Counted from the first letter of the stretch, positions 34,150 to 43,419 are shown. The stretch: 57,416 bases of DNA from DASYXW01 sp035934405 (GCA_035934405.1 DASYXW010000098.1:1-57416), one strand, 5' to 3'. Notes: generated by a model from the letters alone, not told the origin. Translations and numbers: made by a program.

Positions 34150-35649
34150 ATGCTAAGAAGTGTTCTTTCCAACTGGGTGGCTTTAGTCATCCTCGGGCTG
34201 CTCTCGTTCTTGATGACGCCGTTCATGATTCACCGCCTGGGTGATTTTCAGTTCGGCGTATACACTCTTGCCTTTTCCGTGGTGGGATATTCAGAGCTTC
34301 TCGAGTTGGGTACGCGCAACACCCTCCAGCGCTTTGTAGGACGTCTCAGCGGGAGGCGGGATCGCGTGGAGCTCAACTCCGTCTTCACGACGGCGGTCAC
34401 CTTGACCCTGATTCTGGGCGCAGTCGTGATCGCGTTGAGCCTTGCGTTGTCCCAGGTGTTACCTTCCTTCTTCAAGCTGCGGTCGATGCAGCGGGGTATG
34501 TTCGCCTGGCTGATAATTCTTCTCGGTCTTAACACCGGTTTAGGCCTGCCGGCGACGCTCTTGCAGGCTTATCTTGCTGGGCTGCAGCGCTTCGACCTCC
34601 AAAATCTCCTCGCCGTGATTCGCCAGGGCCTGCGATCGCTTCTCATCGTGATCGTGTTATTGCTCGGGCACGGGGTGGTGGCAGTGGGCGCCTGCGCACT
34701 GGCAGGCACGCTCGCCATCGTGCCGCTCAACTGGTGGATGATCCGAAGAATCGATCCGGGTGTGAACTTTTCCACGCGGCTGGTCACTCTGGGAACGGGA
34801 TGCGAGCTGTTGAGCTTCAGCTTCTGGACGTTGCTGAATAACGCCGGTCAGTTCCTGCGGGACTCGACAGATTCGATGGTCATCGGGAGGGTGCTGGGAA
34901 CGGCGCTGATCACTCCCTTCACAGTCGCTGCGCGTCTGGTGGACTACTTTCGCCCCATCATTATTGGCATGGTCAGCCCCCTCTTGCCGCGGGTCAGCGA
35001 ACTCGATGGGCAAGGCCGTCATGACGAGATTCGAGGGATCTTCCTGCGCATGACCCGCCTGTCTGCCTTGGCCTCGCTCGCCATCGGTTCCATGCTGCTG
35101 TTACACGGGCGAACCTTGATCCTCCTCTGGGTCGGCCAGCGATACGTCTCCAGTTATCCCATCCTCGTGCTGCTGACCATCGGCGGAGTCGCGTCTTTGG
35201 CTCAGTTCGGCACGCTTCAAACTCTGATCGCCATGGGTCGCCATCGCGCCTATGGCCTGTGGACCCTGGGCGAGGGTTTGGCCAACCTTGTGCTGAGCAT
35301 CATTTGGGCGCGCCAATACGGCATTGTTGGAGTGGCGTTGGGCACCGCCGTTCCGCTTCTTGCCGTGAAGCTGACTCTCCAACCCTGGTACGTGGCGCGA
35401 GTGTTGGGAATGCCTATCGGCGAGTACGCGAGCAAGGCTCTGACGAGGCCTCTGGGCGTTTGCGTGCTATTTGTGGGGTTTTGCGGACTGCTCTCCGGTT
35501 TCCAGGCGAATGGCAGCATCTGGCATCTTTTCTCGTCGATCGCTTGGCAAGGGCTGTTGTTCGTGGGTTTGGCCTTTGCCTTAGGGTTGGACGGGTCGGA
35601 TCGGAAGCTACTCCGCGGGCGCTTCTCGCGACTTTTCCCGGCTTTTTGA
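34150..35649 (+). CDS. Wzx-like polysaccharide flippase (MOP/PST superfamily)
   Basis: A 499-residue integral membrane protein with about 12-14 helices spread through its length. The N-terminus (FLMTPFMIHRLGDFQFGVYTLAFSV) is typical of PST-type flippases, which turn undecaprenyl-linked repeat units across the inner membrane. Arg residues inside the first helices (RNTLQRF) are also common there. It begins nine bases after the GT4 gene. With the polymerase at 39057 it completes a Wzx/Wzy pathway. Confidence 0.92.
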   Translation: MLRSVLSNWVALVILGLLSFLMTPFMIHRLGDFQFGVYTLAFSVVGYSELLELGTRNTLQRFVGRLSGRRDRVELNSVFTTAVTLTLILGAVVIALSLALSQVLPSFFKLRSMQRGMFAWLIILLGLNTGLGLPATLLQAYLAGLQRFDLQNLLAVIRQGLRSLLIVIVLLLGHGVVAVGACALAGTLAIVPLNWWMIRRIDPGVNFSTRLVTLGTGCELLSFSFWTLLNNAGQFLRDSTDSMVIGRVLGTALITPFTVAARLVDYFRPIIIGMVSPLLPRVSELDGQGRHDEIRGIFLRMTRLSALASLAIGSMLLLHGRTLILLWVGQRYVSSYPILVLLTIGGVASLAQFGTLQTLIAMGRHRAYGLWTLGEGLANLVLSIIWARQYGIVGVALGTAVPLLAVKLTLQPWYVARVLGMPIGEYASKALTRPLGVCVLFVGFCGLLSGFQANGSIWHLFSSIAWQGLLFVGLAFALGLDGSDRKLLRGRFSRLFPAF

Positions 35650-35699
35650 TCCGATTTTGCGGCTGGGAAGAAGCATACCACGAGTATGCGGCATCAGCG

Positions 35700-35744
35700 C
35701 TCAGGGCGAGACGGGGCCGCTGATTAACCCGCAACGGCCCTGAG
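35700..35744. repeat. Inverted repeat between flippase and nucleotidyltransferase genes
   Basis: Perfect 8-base arms CTCAGGGC (35700-35707) and GCCCTGAG (35737-35744) flank a GC-rich loop with a competing GGGCCG/CGGCCC pair. It could form a hairpin within the operon transcript and slow read-through. Confidence 0.5.
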
Positions 35745-35765
35745 GTGCGCCGTGAGGCGAACGCG

Positions 35766-37007
35766 ATGGACCGAATTGCCCCCATGACGAGTTTACAGGC
35801 TGCCATCTGCGAGCACACCGCCGAGGCTTGTTGCCAGGCCTTCGGCCCTCATTTGATTGCCATCGTCTTTACCGGCAGCATGGCGCGCGGCGAAGCCACC
35901 CACATCGACGATGACCTGGGCACCAGAGTGTTGGGGGACGCTGAGTTCTTTCTGGTTTTCGAGGCACGCACTTCCCTGCCTTCGAAAACCGCCGTTGACC
36001 CGCTGACCGGCGAGATTGAGCGCCGGCTGGCTGACCGTAGGGTATGGTGCAACTTGGAGCTCACCGCCGTTCACCCGGAGTACTTCCGCAGGTTGAATCC
36101 GGCGATCTTCGCCTATGAGTTGCGCGCCTGCGGCCAAGTGGTCTGGGGCGAGCCCTCGGTTCTCTCGCTCATCCCCGCCTTCTCGGTCGCCGAGATTCCA
36201 CGTGAGGATGCCTGGCGTTTGCTCTCGAACCGAATCATCGAATGTCTGGAGGTCGCTCCAGATTTGCTGAAAGCGAAGGGCTCCGAAAAGTTCCTCTACC
36301 GCCTGGTGAAACTCTATCTCGATATGGCCACATCCTTCTTAGTGTTTGTCGGCGACTATCGGCCAACCTACCGGGCGCGCGATCAGGCCCTTCGGCAAAT
36401 AGCTGAACGGAATCAAGGAACAGCGGAGTTCCCCCTGCCACTGCATATGTTTTCCAAGCAAGTAACCGCCTGCACCGAATTCAAGCTTGAGGGTGGAAGG
36501 GAGTTCCCATTCATCATTGCCGACCCGGACCATCGCACGGACCGCGTGCTATGGCGCGACGCTGTGGACTACGTGAGGCGGCTGTGGCGTTGGGAATTGA
36601 CTCAATTGACGGAAGAGCCCTCCACCTCCGCTGATCGCAGACTAATGGAGCGGTGGATGAGCTTTCAGCCGCTCTCCCGCCGTCTGCGAGGCTGGCTCGT
36701 GGTGTTGCGTGAATGCGGGTGGTGGCGAAGTTACCGCCATTGGCCTCGATGGGCCGGGTTGGCACGCCGCGCCTCCCCGCGATACTGGGTTTATACAGCG
36801 GCAAGCGAGCTTTTTTTCTCCTTGCCCGATGAAGTGGCTCCCTGGCTCCTCGGGCGCCACCCCGCCAAGGGCCAATGGGCACAAAGGACCTCCACTCTGC
36901 CGATAATCCTATCGGCCACGGCCCAGGCGGACTCGTCCGAGTGGGTCGCGCTTGCCAGGGGAATCGCGGCGAATTATCATAGGTTTGTGGAGCACACCCG
37001 GTCTTAG
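35766..37007 (+). CDS. Nucleotidyltransferase-fold protein in EPS operon 2
   Basis: A 413-residue protein with an N-terminal pol-beta-type nucleotidyltransferase motif: VFTGSMARGE, then, after a longer loop than usual, DAEFFLVFE in place of the normal closely spaced SDIDL. Catalytic Asp and Glu are thus plausible but the spacing is atypical. The remaining ~300 residues are helical, Trp/Arg-rich and unassigned. ATG 35766 is preferred to GTG 35745 because GTGAGGCG lies just upstream. The role in glycan synthesis is unknown. Its 3' end lies upstream of, and does not overlap, the chosen start of the next gene. Confidence 0.7.
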   Translation: MDRIAPMTSLQAAICEHTAEACCQAFGPHLIAIVFTGSMARGEATHIDDDLGTRVLGDAEFFLVFEARTSLPSKTAVDPLTGEIERRLADRRVWCNLELTAVHPEYFRRLNPAIFAYELRACGQVVWGEPSVLSLIPAFSVAEIPREDAWRLLSNRIIECLEVAPDLLKAKGSEKFLYRLVKLYLDMATSFLVFVGDYRPTYRARDQALRQIAERNQGTAEFPLPLHMFSKQVTACTEFKLEGGREFPFIIADPDHRTDRVLWRDAVDYVRRLWRWELTQLTEEPSTSADRRLMERWMSFQPLSRRLRGWLVVLRECGWWRSYRHWPRWAGLARRASPRYWVYTAASELFFSLPDEVAPWLLGRHPAKGQWAQRTSTLPIILSATAQADSSEWVALARGIAANYHRFVEHTRS

Positions 37008-37095
37008 GCTCGGTTATCTCTTTAGGTTCTCCAAGGTCAGGCTATTTCTAGCCGATCGACGCGTGCAAAGAATTAACGGGAAAGAGACTCGTTTA

Positions 37096-37971
37096 ATGGC
37101 TGAACCGGTGACGATTGAACAGCAGGCAAGAACTGCAGGCGCCCAGCCCACAGAACTGCGCCGCCGCGCTCCTCTGCCGCTGTCGGGAATACCGGTCTTC
37201 AATTATCACGGTCTGGGAGACGGGCTCTCGTCTGGAATCCCGCGTGATGCGCAAAGGTTCTGGCTTCGTCCCAGCCAGTTTCGCGATCATTTGGCTCACA
37301 TTCGTGAGGCAGGCTTTCATGTGGCAACGCTGGGGGAGTTGGAAGCGGTCTCTTCCGGTCGCGTCCGCCGCGGGCCCGCCGTAGTGCTTACGTTTGATGA
37401 CGGGCTTACCTCTGACTACGAATTCGCTTTTCCCTTGCTCGTGGAGTTCGGCATGAGGGGAGTCTTCTTCGTGAATCCTTCGACGGTCGGAGGGGCAGGT
37501 TACTTGTCCTGGGCTCAGATCGCGGAGATGAGCAAGGCAGGCATGGCCATTCAGTCCCACAGCCATCATCATCTCGACCTTACGGTACTGCCTCGGAAGG
37601 CGCTCGAGAGTGAACTCGCCGATTCCAAACGCTCCCTGGAAGACCATCTGGGCAGAACTGTGGAGTTCTTGGCTGCTCCGCACGGGCTGCTGAACCGGCG
37701 AGTGGTGCGTAGCGCGCTGGCCAGCGGGTATCGCGCGGTGTGCAGCACGCGTTGCTGGCCGGCCAACCCGCGTTCCCGGGTCTTTACTCGCATCACTCTT
37801 CACCGCGACATCGGCATGGACGAGTTCCATGCCTTCCTTACAGGTGAGGTTTCAATCTACGCCCGACGGCTCTACCGTGGCATGCTTCACCGTCCGCGGC
37901 GAATCGCGGGGCACCTTGCGGGAATCATACGGTATCGCTGGCTCAGGCAGGCAGCCCCGGTGAGCAAGTGA
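37096..37971 (+). CDS. Polysaccharide deacetylase (NodB-fold), second copy
   Basis: A 291-residue NodB-homology protein. It has LTFDDGLTSDYE (catalytic and metal Asp), QSHSHHHLDL (HxxxH metal site), a FFVNPSTVGG strand and AAPHG. FNYHGLGDG near the N-terminus is also typical. It differs clearly from the DVEDWF-type deacetylase at 26099, so the two probably act on different sugars or steps. ATG 37096 is chosen because the upstream extension overlaps the nucleotidyltransferase gene and lacks family resemblance. No signal peptide is seen. Confidence 0.9.
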   Translation: MAEPVTIEQQARTAGAQPTELRRRAPLPLSGIPVFNYHGLGDGLSSGIPRDAQRFWLRPSQFRDHLAHIREAGFHVATLGELEAVSSGRVRRGPAVVLTFDDGLTSDYEFAFPLLVEFGMRGVFFVNPSTVGGAGYLSWAQIAEMSKAGMAIQSHSHHHLDLTVLPRKALESELADSKRSLEDHLGRTVEFLAAPHGLLNRRVVRSALASGYRAVCSTRCWPANPRSRVFTRITLHRDIGMDEFHAFLTGEVSIYARRLYRGMLHRPRRIAGHLAGIIRYRWLRQAAPVSK

Positions 37972-38052
37972 AGCGCTCTTTCTGCCGATAGTAACAGAGG
38001 GGAAACGTCCGGCCTCATCGAGAGGCAGGAACCACCTGGCGATTCAGATCCG

Positions 38053-38985
38053 ATGCGAGTCAGCGTGATCATTCCGTATTACAAGCGGGGCGAGGTGTTC
38101 GAGCGCGGTCTCGACACGGTGTTGGCGCAGGAGTACGAAGACCGCGAAGTAATCGTTGTGGATAACCACTCCGAAGACGGACTGAAGAAGCGCATCGAAG
38201 CTCGCCAGGCCGGTATCAAGCTCATCGAGCTCCCGGAGAATCGCGGGGCTTGTGCCGCTCGCAATGCAGGAATCCGCGCGGCTTCCGGTGATGTTTTGGC
38301 GATTATCGACGACGATGTTGGCTTCATGTCCCCTTTCGAGCTGACCAAGCTCGTCAAGGTTATTGAGAGCCGACCCGACGTCCACATTGTCGCCTTTCAG
38401 ATCTGCGATCCCGCCACAGGCGAGCTCCGCCTGCGGGACTGGTGCCACCCTCGGAACTGGAAGGAGTTTGGTCAAGCCGAGTTTGAGACTGACCACTTCG
38501 GGGAAGGTGCCTCGGCGTTGCGTCGCGAGGTTTTCGAACGGGCCGGCGTCTATTACGAGCCTCTTTTTTACGGCGCCGAGGGGCTTGACATGGAGCTCCG
38601 CGTCTTGGACCACGGCTTCAAGATACTCTACGCTCCCCAAGTCCGGATCTGGCACTGCGTGTCAGAAAGAGCTCGCACGAATCACCGGCAATGTTACTAC
38701 TTTACGCGAAACTACATCTGGATGGCCTACAAGAACTACCCCTGGTGGGCGGGCGCGCGGTTTCTGGCCTTCAAGCTCGCCATGATGCTCTATTTGACCG
38801 TACGGCTTGGTTGCTATGGGTCGTTTCTGCGCGGTGTTTGGGACGGGGTCACGGGTTTGAAGCGAATTCGTGCTGATCGCACGCCGATCAGCTCGTCCAC
38901 GCTGAGGCGATGGTCGGACTTGGAGAAAGGCCGGCCGGGGCTCATTGTCCGCCTGGCGCGCCACCGAAGTCGCCCACAGCTTTAG
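38053..38985 (+). CDS. Family 2 glycosyltransferase (GT-A)
   Basis: A 310-residue glycosyltransferase. It has the N-terminal SVIIPYYKRGEVFERGLD, VVDNHSEDG, NRGACAARNAGIRAASGDV and the metal-binding IIDDDVG (DxD). A C-terminal acceptor region contains FYGAEGLDMELR, an ED/E-x-D-like catalytic segment. One hydrophobic stretch near residue 240 may attach it to the membrane. It should add one sugar to the repeat unit made by operon 2. Confidence 0.92.
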   Translation: MRVSVIIPYYKRGEVFERGLDTVLAQEYEDREVIVVDNHSEDGLKKRIEARQAGIKLIELPENRGACAARNAGIRAASGDVLAIIDDDVGFMSPFELTKLVKVIESRPDVHIVAFQICDPATGELRLRDWCHPRNWKEFGQAEFETDHFGEGASALRREVFERAGVYYEPLFYGAEGLDMELRVLDHGFKILYAPQVRIWHCVSERARTNHRQCYYFTRNYIWMAYKNYPWWAGARFLAFKLAMMLYLTVRLGCYGSFLRGVWDGVTGLKRIRADRTPISSSTLRRWSDLEKGRPGLIVRLARHRSRPQL

Positions 38986-39056
38986 ATGAAGGGACAGGAA
39001 TCGAAGCGGCGCAAGACGGACAGCTCTCTGGGTTAAAACCGGGTCGAGAGATAACG

Positions 39057-40376
39057 ATGCTTTTCTTTTACTGGCTCATTTTCATCATGCCCCTGGAGAA
39101 CCATCCGATTTGGGAGTACCATGTTGGCCCGTTCACCGTAGTCAAGTATGTCGGCCTTGGCTGTGTCGCGTACGCTGTTGCTTATTTACCCTTGCGAAAA
39201 GGCTTGCCACCGCTGTTCGGAACCTGGCAGGCGCGGGCCTTCATCCTTTTCTTCATGATCGCCACCTTCTCCTACTTCACCCAGGGGAATCGTCAACAAC
39301 TGGGAGTCGAGAGCCCTTTCACAACTTACGCCTCCTTTTTCCTGTTGTTTTTCGTCACTTTGGTGACCATCGATTCGCCGAAGCGGCTCAGGCGTGTGTT
39401 GCTGGCTGCGATTGGGTCAGTCGGCTTCGCCTCTCTTTACGTCATTCGTGAATGGCAAAAGAGCGGATTCGCTTCCGGCTTCCGGCCAGGATGGGTGGTG
39501 GGTGATGCCAATTACTTTACCGTTTCGGCGGCCGCCTGCCTTCCCTTGGCTCTCTACTTGACCATTGTGAGCCGGGACCGGCGTGAGCGGCTTTATTGTC
39601 TTGCCTGCGTCGCGACAACTTTGGGAGCCATCATCCTGGGCGCATCGCGCGGTGGGTTAATCGCCTTGGCAGCATCCTGCGTGTGGCTGATTTGGCAGAC
39701 CCAGCACCGCCGGAAGATGCTGGGAATCCTCGTGTTCATCCTGACCCCGATAATGGTGGTGGTTCCCAACTCCCCGGTGCGCCGGCTTTTTCATCCAAAC
39801 TGGACCGATGTCGCCTCCACCAACAACCACGAGTTGATTTTCGAAGCCGGCATGCGAATGATCCGAGCCCATCCCTTTGTTGGGGTGGGCCTCGGCAACT
39901 TCCGCCTCAGGCTTCTCGATTACGCCGGTCCCAGTCTCAGCCATGCCTTCATCGCCCATGACGCTTACCTGGAAGTGGCTGGCGAGATGGGCATTCCGGC
40001 CCTTTTGGTTTACCTAACGATGCTCGGCTTCAGCTTCTACTCACTGTCCCGCGCGCGTCGAGCCGCGGTCATTCGAAATCTAAAATTCCTCGAAGAGGCC
40101 GCCATCGGCATCAAGGCTGGGTTGATTGGGTCGTCCACGGCGGTGCTCTTTGTTTCGGGCCAAAACACCAAGCTGTACTGGCTGATGATCTTCCTCTCCA
40201 TGCTCTTGCCATCGATGGCTCAGGCTCCGAGCAGTGAAGCGAAGGAAGTCTCAGCCGTTTCAGAAGGTCCGCTTCCGGCTCGAGACGAGTGGCCGGGTTG
40301 GGCCCAGGGGGTCTCTCGAGCTGGTGGGTGGGTAGCCGGTCAGCGGCGCACCACTGCCGGGAAGGAGCGCGAGTGA
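39057..40376 (+). CDS. O-antigen ligase/polymerase family protein (Wzy-like)
   Basis: A 439-residue membrane protein with about 11 hydrophobic segments. A large periplasmic loop contains NNHELIFEAGMRMIRAHPFVGVGLGNF and HAFIAHDAYLEVAGEMGIPALLVY, the Wzy_C signature. ATG 39057 is used because the upstream extension overlaps the GT2 gene and is not membrane-like. The Pro/Gly-rich C-terminal tail is cytoplasmic. In this locus it most likely polymerises the repeat unit flipped by the Wzx-like protein. The stop overlaps the next GTG start (GTGA). Confidence 0.9.
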   Translation: MLFFYWLIFIMPLENHPIWEYHVGPFTVVKYVGLGCVAYAVAYLPLRKGLPPLFGTWQARAFILFFMIATFSYFTQGNRQQLGVESPFTTYASFFLLFFVTLVTIDSPKRLRRVLLAAIGSVGFASLYVIREWQKSGFASGFRPGWVVGDANYFTVSAAACLPLALYLTIVSRDRRERLYCLACVATTLGAIILGASRGGLIALAASCVWLIWQTQHRRKMLGILVFILTPIMVVVPNSPVRRLFHPNWTDVASTNNHELIFEAGMRMIRAHPFVGVGLGNFRLRLLDYAGPSLSHAFIAHDAYLEVAGEMGIPALLVYLTMLGFSFYSLSRARRAAVIRNLKFLEEAAIGIKAGLIGSSTAVLFVSGQNTKLYWLMIFLSMLLPSMAQAPSSEAKEVSAVSEGPLPARDEWPGWAQGVSRAGGWVAGQRRTTAGKERE

Positions 40377-41329
40377 GGCACTGGCTCACCGAATATCTCG
40401 CGGATGTAAAGAATTCGGTCTTGCTGAATCGACCCGCGGGCCGGGCGGTAACCGTCTATCCCGACGATGTCTTCCTGGTCTCTTACCCGCGCGTCGGGAG
40501 CAATTGGACTCGTTTTCTGATTTGCAATCTGCTGCAACCCGAGGAGGGCCTTAGCCTTCCTGCGGCGGAAGCGCGCATCCCCGGCATCTACATCAACTCT
40601 GACCGTGCTCTTCGGCGCCTCCCACGTCCGCGCATCTTGAAAAGCCACGAGCCGTACGACGCCCGCTACCCGCGCGTTATTTACATTGTTCGCGATCCTC
40701 GTGATGTCGCGGTTTCCCGGTACTATTTCACGCTGAAGTGGCGCGGCATCCCGGATGGCTTCCCCTTTGAGGATTTCGTGAAGCAAAGATTTCTTGTCGC
40801 TGGAAACGCCGTCCTGAACACCGGTCCCTGGGGCGATCATGTGATCGGTTGGCTGACGGCCCGGGCTGAACGGGAAGAGTTCTTGCTGGTTAAGTACGAA
40901 GACTTGAAAAAGGATACTGCCCAGGAACTCCGGCGAATTGCAACCTTGCTTCGGGTCGATCCCGATTCGCAAAGAATCGCGCGGGCGATTGAATTGAGCT
41001 CCTTTGATCGGATGCGCTCCTTGGACCAGACGGAGCCTCTGAAGTGGCTGAAGCGGGGCCGTAGCGACGTGCCGTTTATCCGTGAAGGACGCATGGGTGG
41101 TTGGAGGACTGTCCTGCCGGAAGAGGCGGTTGCCGCAATTGAGGCAGCCTGGTGGCCCGCGATGCAGTTGCTGGGCTATGAACTTGCAACGCATTTTTCG
41201 AATGGCTTGCCCGAGCCACAAGTGAATGCGCAGGTTTGCGAGGCGTTAGCGAAGAGCCTTAAGCGGGGGCACGGGTACGCCCCCTATCGAGCCGCCGCGC
41301 TCGCCGATCAGTTCCCGGGAGCTTACTAA
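40373..41329 (+). CDS. PAPS-dependent sulfotransferase, tandem copy 1 (altered PSB loop)
   Basis: A 318-residue cytosolic-type sulfotransferase starting at GTG 40373, overlapping the upstream stop. The 3'-phosphate-binding motif IYIVRDPRDVAVSRYYF is intact. The 5'-phosphosulfate loop reads YPRVGSNWTRF instead of YPKSGNTW. A GxxGxWK-like GRMGGWR is present near the C-terminus. It is clearly paralogous to the neighbour at 41429 (shared RYPxVIYIVRDPRDVA and KWRGIPDG). It should transfer sulfate from PAPS to a sugar or lipid-linked glycan; the loop change may alter activity. Confidence 0.9.
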   Translation: MRHWLTEYLADVKNSVLLNRPAGRAVTVYPDDVFLVSYPRVGSNWTRFLICNLLQPEEGLSLPAAEARIPGIYINSDRALRRLPRPRILKSHEPYDARYPRVIYIVRDPRDVAVSRYYFTLKWRGIPDGFPFEDFVKQRFLVAGNAVLNTGPWGDHVIGWLTARAEREEFLLVKYEDLKKDTAQELRRIATLLRVDPDSQRIARAIELSSFDRMRSLDQTEPLKWLKRGRSDVPFIREGRMGGWRTVLPEEAVAAIEAAWWPAMQLLGYELATHFSNGLPEPQVNAQVCEALAKSLKRGHGYAPYRAAALADQFPGAY

Positions 41330-41379
41330 GAGAATGCCGGCACTCGGCGCAGTCCCGAAGCGCACGTTACAGAGAGGCT

Positions 41380-41415
41380 CGGCCGGCGCCGGCCGTGGCT
41401 GCAGGCCGGCCTGCA
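41380..41415. repeat. Two adjacent perfect 16-bp palindromes before second sulfotransferase
   Basis: CGGCCGGCGCCGGCCG (41380-41395) and TGCAGGCCGGCCTGCA (41400-41415) are each exact palindromes, separated by TGGC. They end seven bases upstream of the GAGA core of the next ribosome-binding site. In RNA each forms a 6-base-pair stem with a 4-base loop. Confidence 0.8.
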
Positions 41416-41428
41416 ACGAGGAGAGCGC

Positions 41429-42406
41429 ATGAAGAGTCAGGTCAGGCAATACCTGGCGGGCGTCCGCGACGCCATTCTCCTCAAAGCGACGGCCGGCCGG
41501 TCTCACACCGTATTCCCAGACGACCGGTACCTGGTTTCCTATCCGAAGTCTGGAAACACTTGGGTCCGTTTCCTCGTCGCCAACTTGGTGCATTCCGAGT
41601 TTCCCACCACATTTCAGAACGTTGACCTTCGGATTCCGGAGGTCTACAACTACTCCGATCGCGAACTGCGCGCCTTTCCCAGACCGCGCGTTTTGAAGAC
41701 GCATGAACCGTTCGATTTTCGATATCCCAAAGTCATTTACATCGTCCGCGATCCGCGGGATGTGGCCCTTTCCAAATACCACTGGATTCGAAAGTGGCGC
41801 GGTATTCCCGATGGTTACCCCGTCGAGGACTTTGTGGGTCGTTGGATTGTGGCCGAGTTTGATCAGTATCTGAAAGCAGGGTCATGGGCGGACAACGTTC
41901 TGAGCTGGCTCGCCATGCGGGCGAGTTCAGTGGATTTTCTCCTGGTCCGCTACGAAGACCTTCTGGGCGCCACCCGCGACCAACTGCGACGGATGGCAAG
42001 ATTTCTCGGAATCGAACCCAGTGAAGAAATCCTCACGCGCGCCATTGACCTCAGCTCCGCGGACCGGATGCGGACCCTCGAGAAGAAGGAGTCTCGCGAG
42101 TGGCGCGACACGCGCCCGACACGGCAAGACATCCCCTTTGTTCGGAAAGCCGCGGCCGGAGACTGGAAGACGGCTTGCCCGCCGGGCGCGGTGCGTCAGA
42201 TCGAAGCAGCTTGGTGGCCCTTGATGAAGCTGCTGTCCTACGAACTCGCAAGCTCCCCGGGAAGCAGGACACCCGAACCCCTCGTTCACAAAGGTGTGTG
42301 CGAGTCCCTGGCTGATGTTGTGCGAGTGCGGCTTGAGGCTTCGCGTGAGCCCGCGAAGCCTGATGCGGAGCCCGTGGCGGCTACCAAACCAATCGGAGCG
42401 CTTTAG
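41429..42406 (+). CDS. PAPS-dependent sulfotransferase, tandem copy 2
   Basis: A 325-residue sulfotransferase with a canonical 5'-phosphosulfate loop (VSYPKSGNTWVRF) and 3'-phosphate motif (IYIVRDPRDVALSKYHW). The likely catalytic His is in LKTHEPF. RKAAAGDWK near the C-terminus corresponds to the GxxGxWK region. ATG 41429 follows GAGGAGA. It probably arose by duplication with the upstream gene. A sulfotransferase amid Wzx/Wzy-type genes points to sulfation of the exported glycan. Confidence 0.93.
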   Translation: MKSQVRQYLAGVRDAILLKATAGRSHTVFPDDRYLVSYPKSGNTWVRFLVANLVHSEFPTTFQNVDLRIPEVYNYSDRELRAFPRPRVLKTHEPFDFRYPKVIYIVRDPRDVALSKYHWIRKWRGIPDGYPVEDFVGRWIVAEFDQYLKAGSWADNVLSWLAMRASSVDFLLVRYEDLLGATRDQLRRMARFLGIEPSEEILTRAIDLSSADRMRTLEKKESREWRDTRPTRQDIPFVRKAAAGDWKTACPPGAVRQIEAAWWPLMKLLSYELASSPGSRTPEPLVHKGVCESLADVVRVRLEASREPAKPDAEPVAATKPIGAL

Positions 42407-42411
42407 GTGGG

Positions 42412-43419
42412 ATGAGACCCAAGATCCTGACGACCACGATCAAGGATAAGTGTCCGCTCTGGGGGGAGCAAACGGAGGTCTTGCCGGGCTGGAGAGAAGA
42501 AGTCAGCCGGACGTGGTTGAAGAGGCAGAAGGCCCCCTGGCTTCGGGACCTAAGCTGGGCCTGGAAGCTCTTCCGCGCGAGCCACAGATACGACGCGGTG
42601 GTCACCGGCTACGAGCAACCCTCCGTTCTGTTTGGTCTCATGCAGCGCCTGGCGCGGCGAAAGCGGGTGCCGCACGTTTATCTTTACTTGTATCCTAATC
42701 TGCCCTCCGGCCGGATTCGGCGATGGTTAAAGAAGCTCATTTTCCGCGCCATCATGCAGGAAGCGAGAGCCGTGGTCGTCTTCTCGCGTGTACAGATCAG
42801 GCTTTACTCACAAGCTTTCGGAATCCCGGAGTCCAGGTTCGTCTGCATCCCCTATTACTCCACGCTCTGGAACGCTCAGTACGAAACCAGCCTCGGCGAC
42901 TACATCTTCGCCGGCGGCGATTACACCCGGGATTATCGCAGCCTCATCGAGGCGGTCGCGCCCCTGCCTTATCGCCTGGTGATCGCAGCCTTTTACCGGA
43001 GCTATTTCGAGGGCATACAGATTCCGCCGAACGTCGAAATTCTCACCACCACCCACGAAGGTTTCCTAAAGCTCACGGCGGGCGCCGGCGTGGTGGTGGT
43101 TCCCCTTCGCGGTGGGCTGCTGCATCCGGGCGGCGAACAAACCTACCTGAATGCCATGGCCCTGGGAAAGGCCGTGGTCATCACCGACGACGTCAGCGCC
43201 GGGCAATACATCGAGAACGGGGTGAGCGGAGTGGTGCTCCGGCCCGGAGACGTCCAAGGGCTGCGGCGGGAGATTAGCGCCTTCATGGAGAATCGCAGTC
43301 TCGCTCAGGCGGTGGGCGATGCTGCAAAAGTTGCGGCTGGGCGCTTTTCACCGGACCAGTTCTTCGCGCAACTGCTGGCGGTGATTGAGGCGTGCGTGAA
43401 TGGCCAACCAAGCGCCTGA
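42412..43419 (+). CDS. Glycosyltransferase (GT4-like, GT-B fold)
   Basis: A 335-residue protein with GT-B features. The C-terminal half has GDYIFAGGDYTRDYRSLIEAV (start of the nucleotide-binding domain), VVVVPLRGGLLHPGGEQTYLNAMALGKAVV (donor-binding acidic region) and ENGVSGVVLRPGD. The N-terminal half has VVTGYEQPSVLFG and a basic membrane-facing patch (RIRRWLKKLIFR). The classical EX7E glutamates are replaced by GGEQTYLNAMA, so it is a divergent member. Start ATG 42412 follows AGGTGGG. It overlaps the next gene by 20 bases. Confidence 0.82.
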   Translation: MRPKILTTTIKDKCPLWGEQTEVLPGWREEVSRTWLKRQKAPWLRDLSWAWKLFRASHRYDAVVTGYEQPSVLFGLMQRLARRKRVPHVYLYLYPNLPSGRIRRWLKKLIFRAIMQEARAVVVFSRVQIRLYSQAFGIPESRFVCIPYYSTLWNAQYETSLGDYIFAGGDYTRDYRSLIEAVAPLPYRLVIAAFYRSYFEGIQIPPNVEILTTTHEGFLKLTAGAGVVVVPLRGGLLHPGGEQTYLNAMALGKAVVITDDVSAGQYIENGVSGVVLRPGDVQGLRREISAFMENRSLAQAVGDAAKVAAGRFSPDQFFAQLLAVIEACVNGQPSA

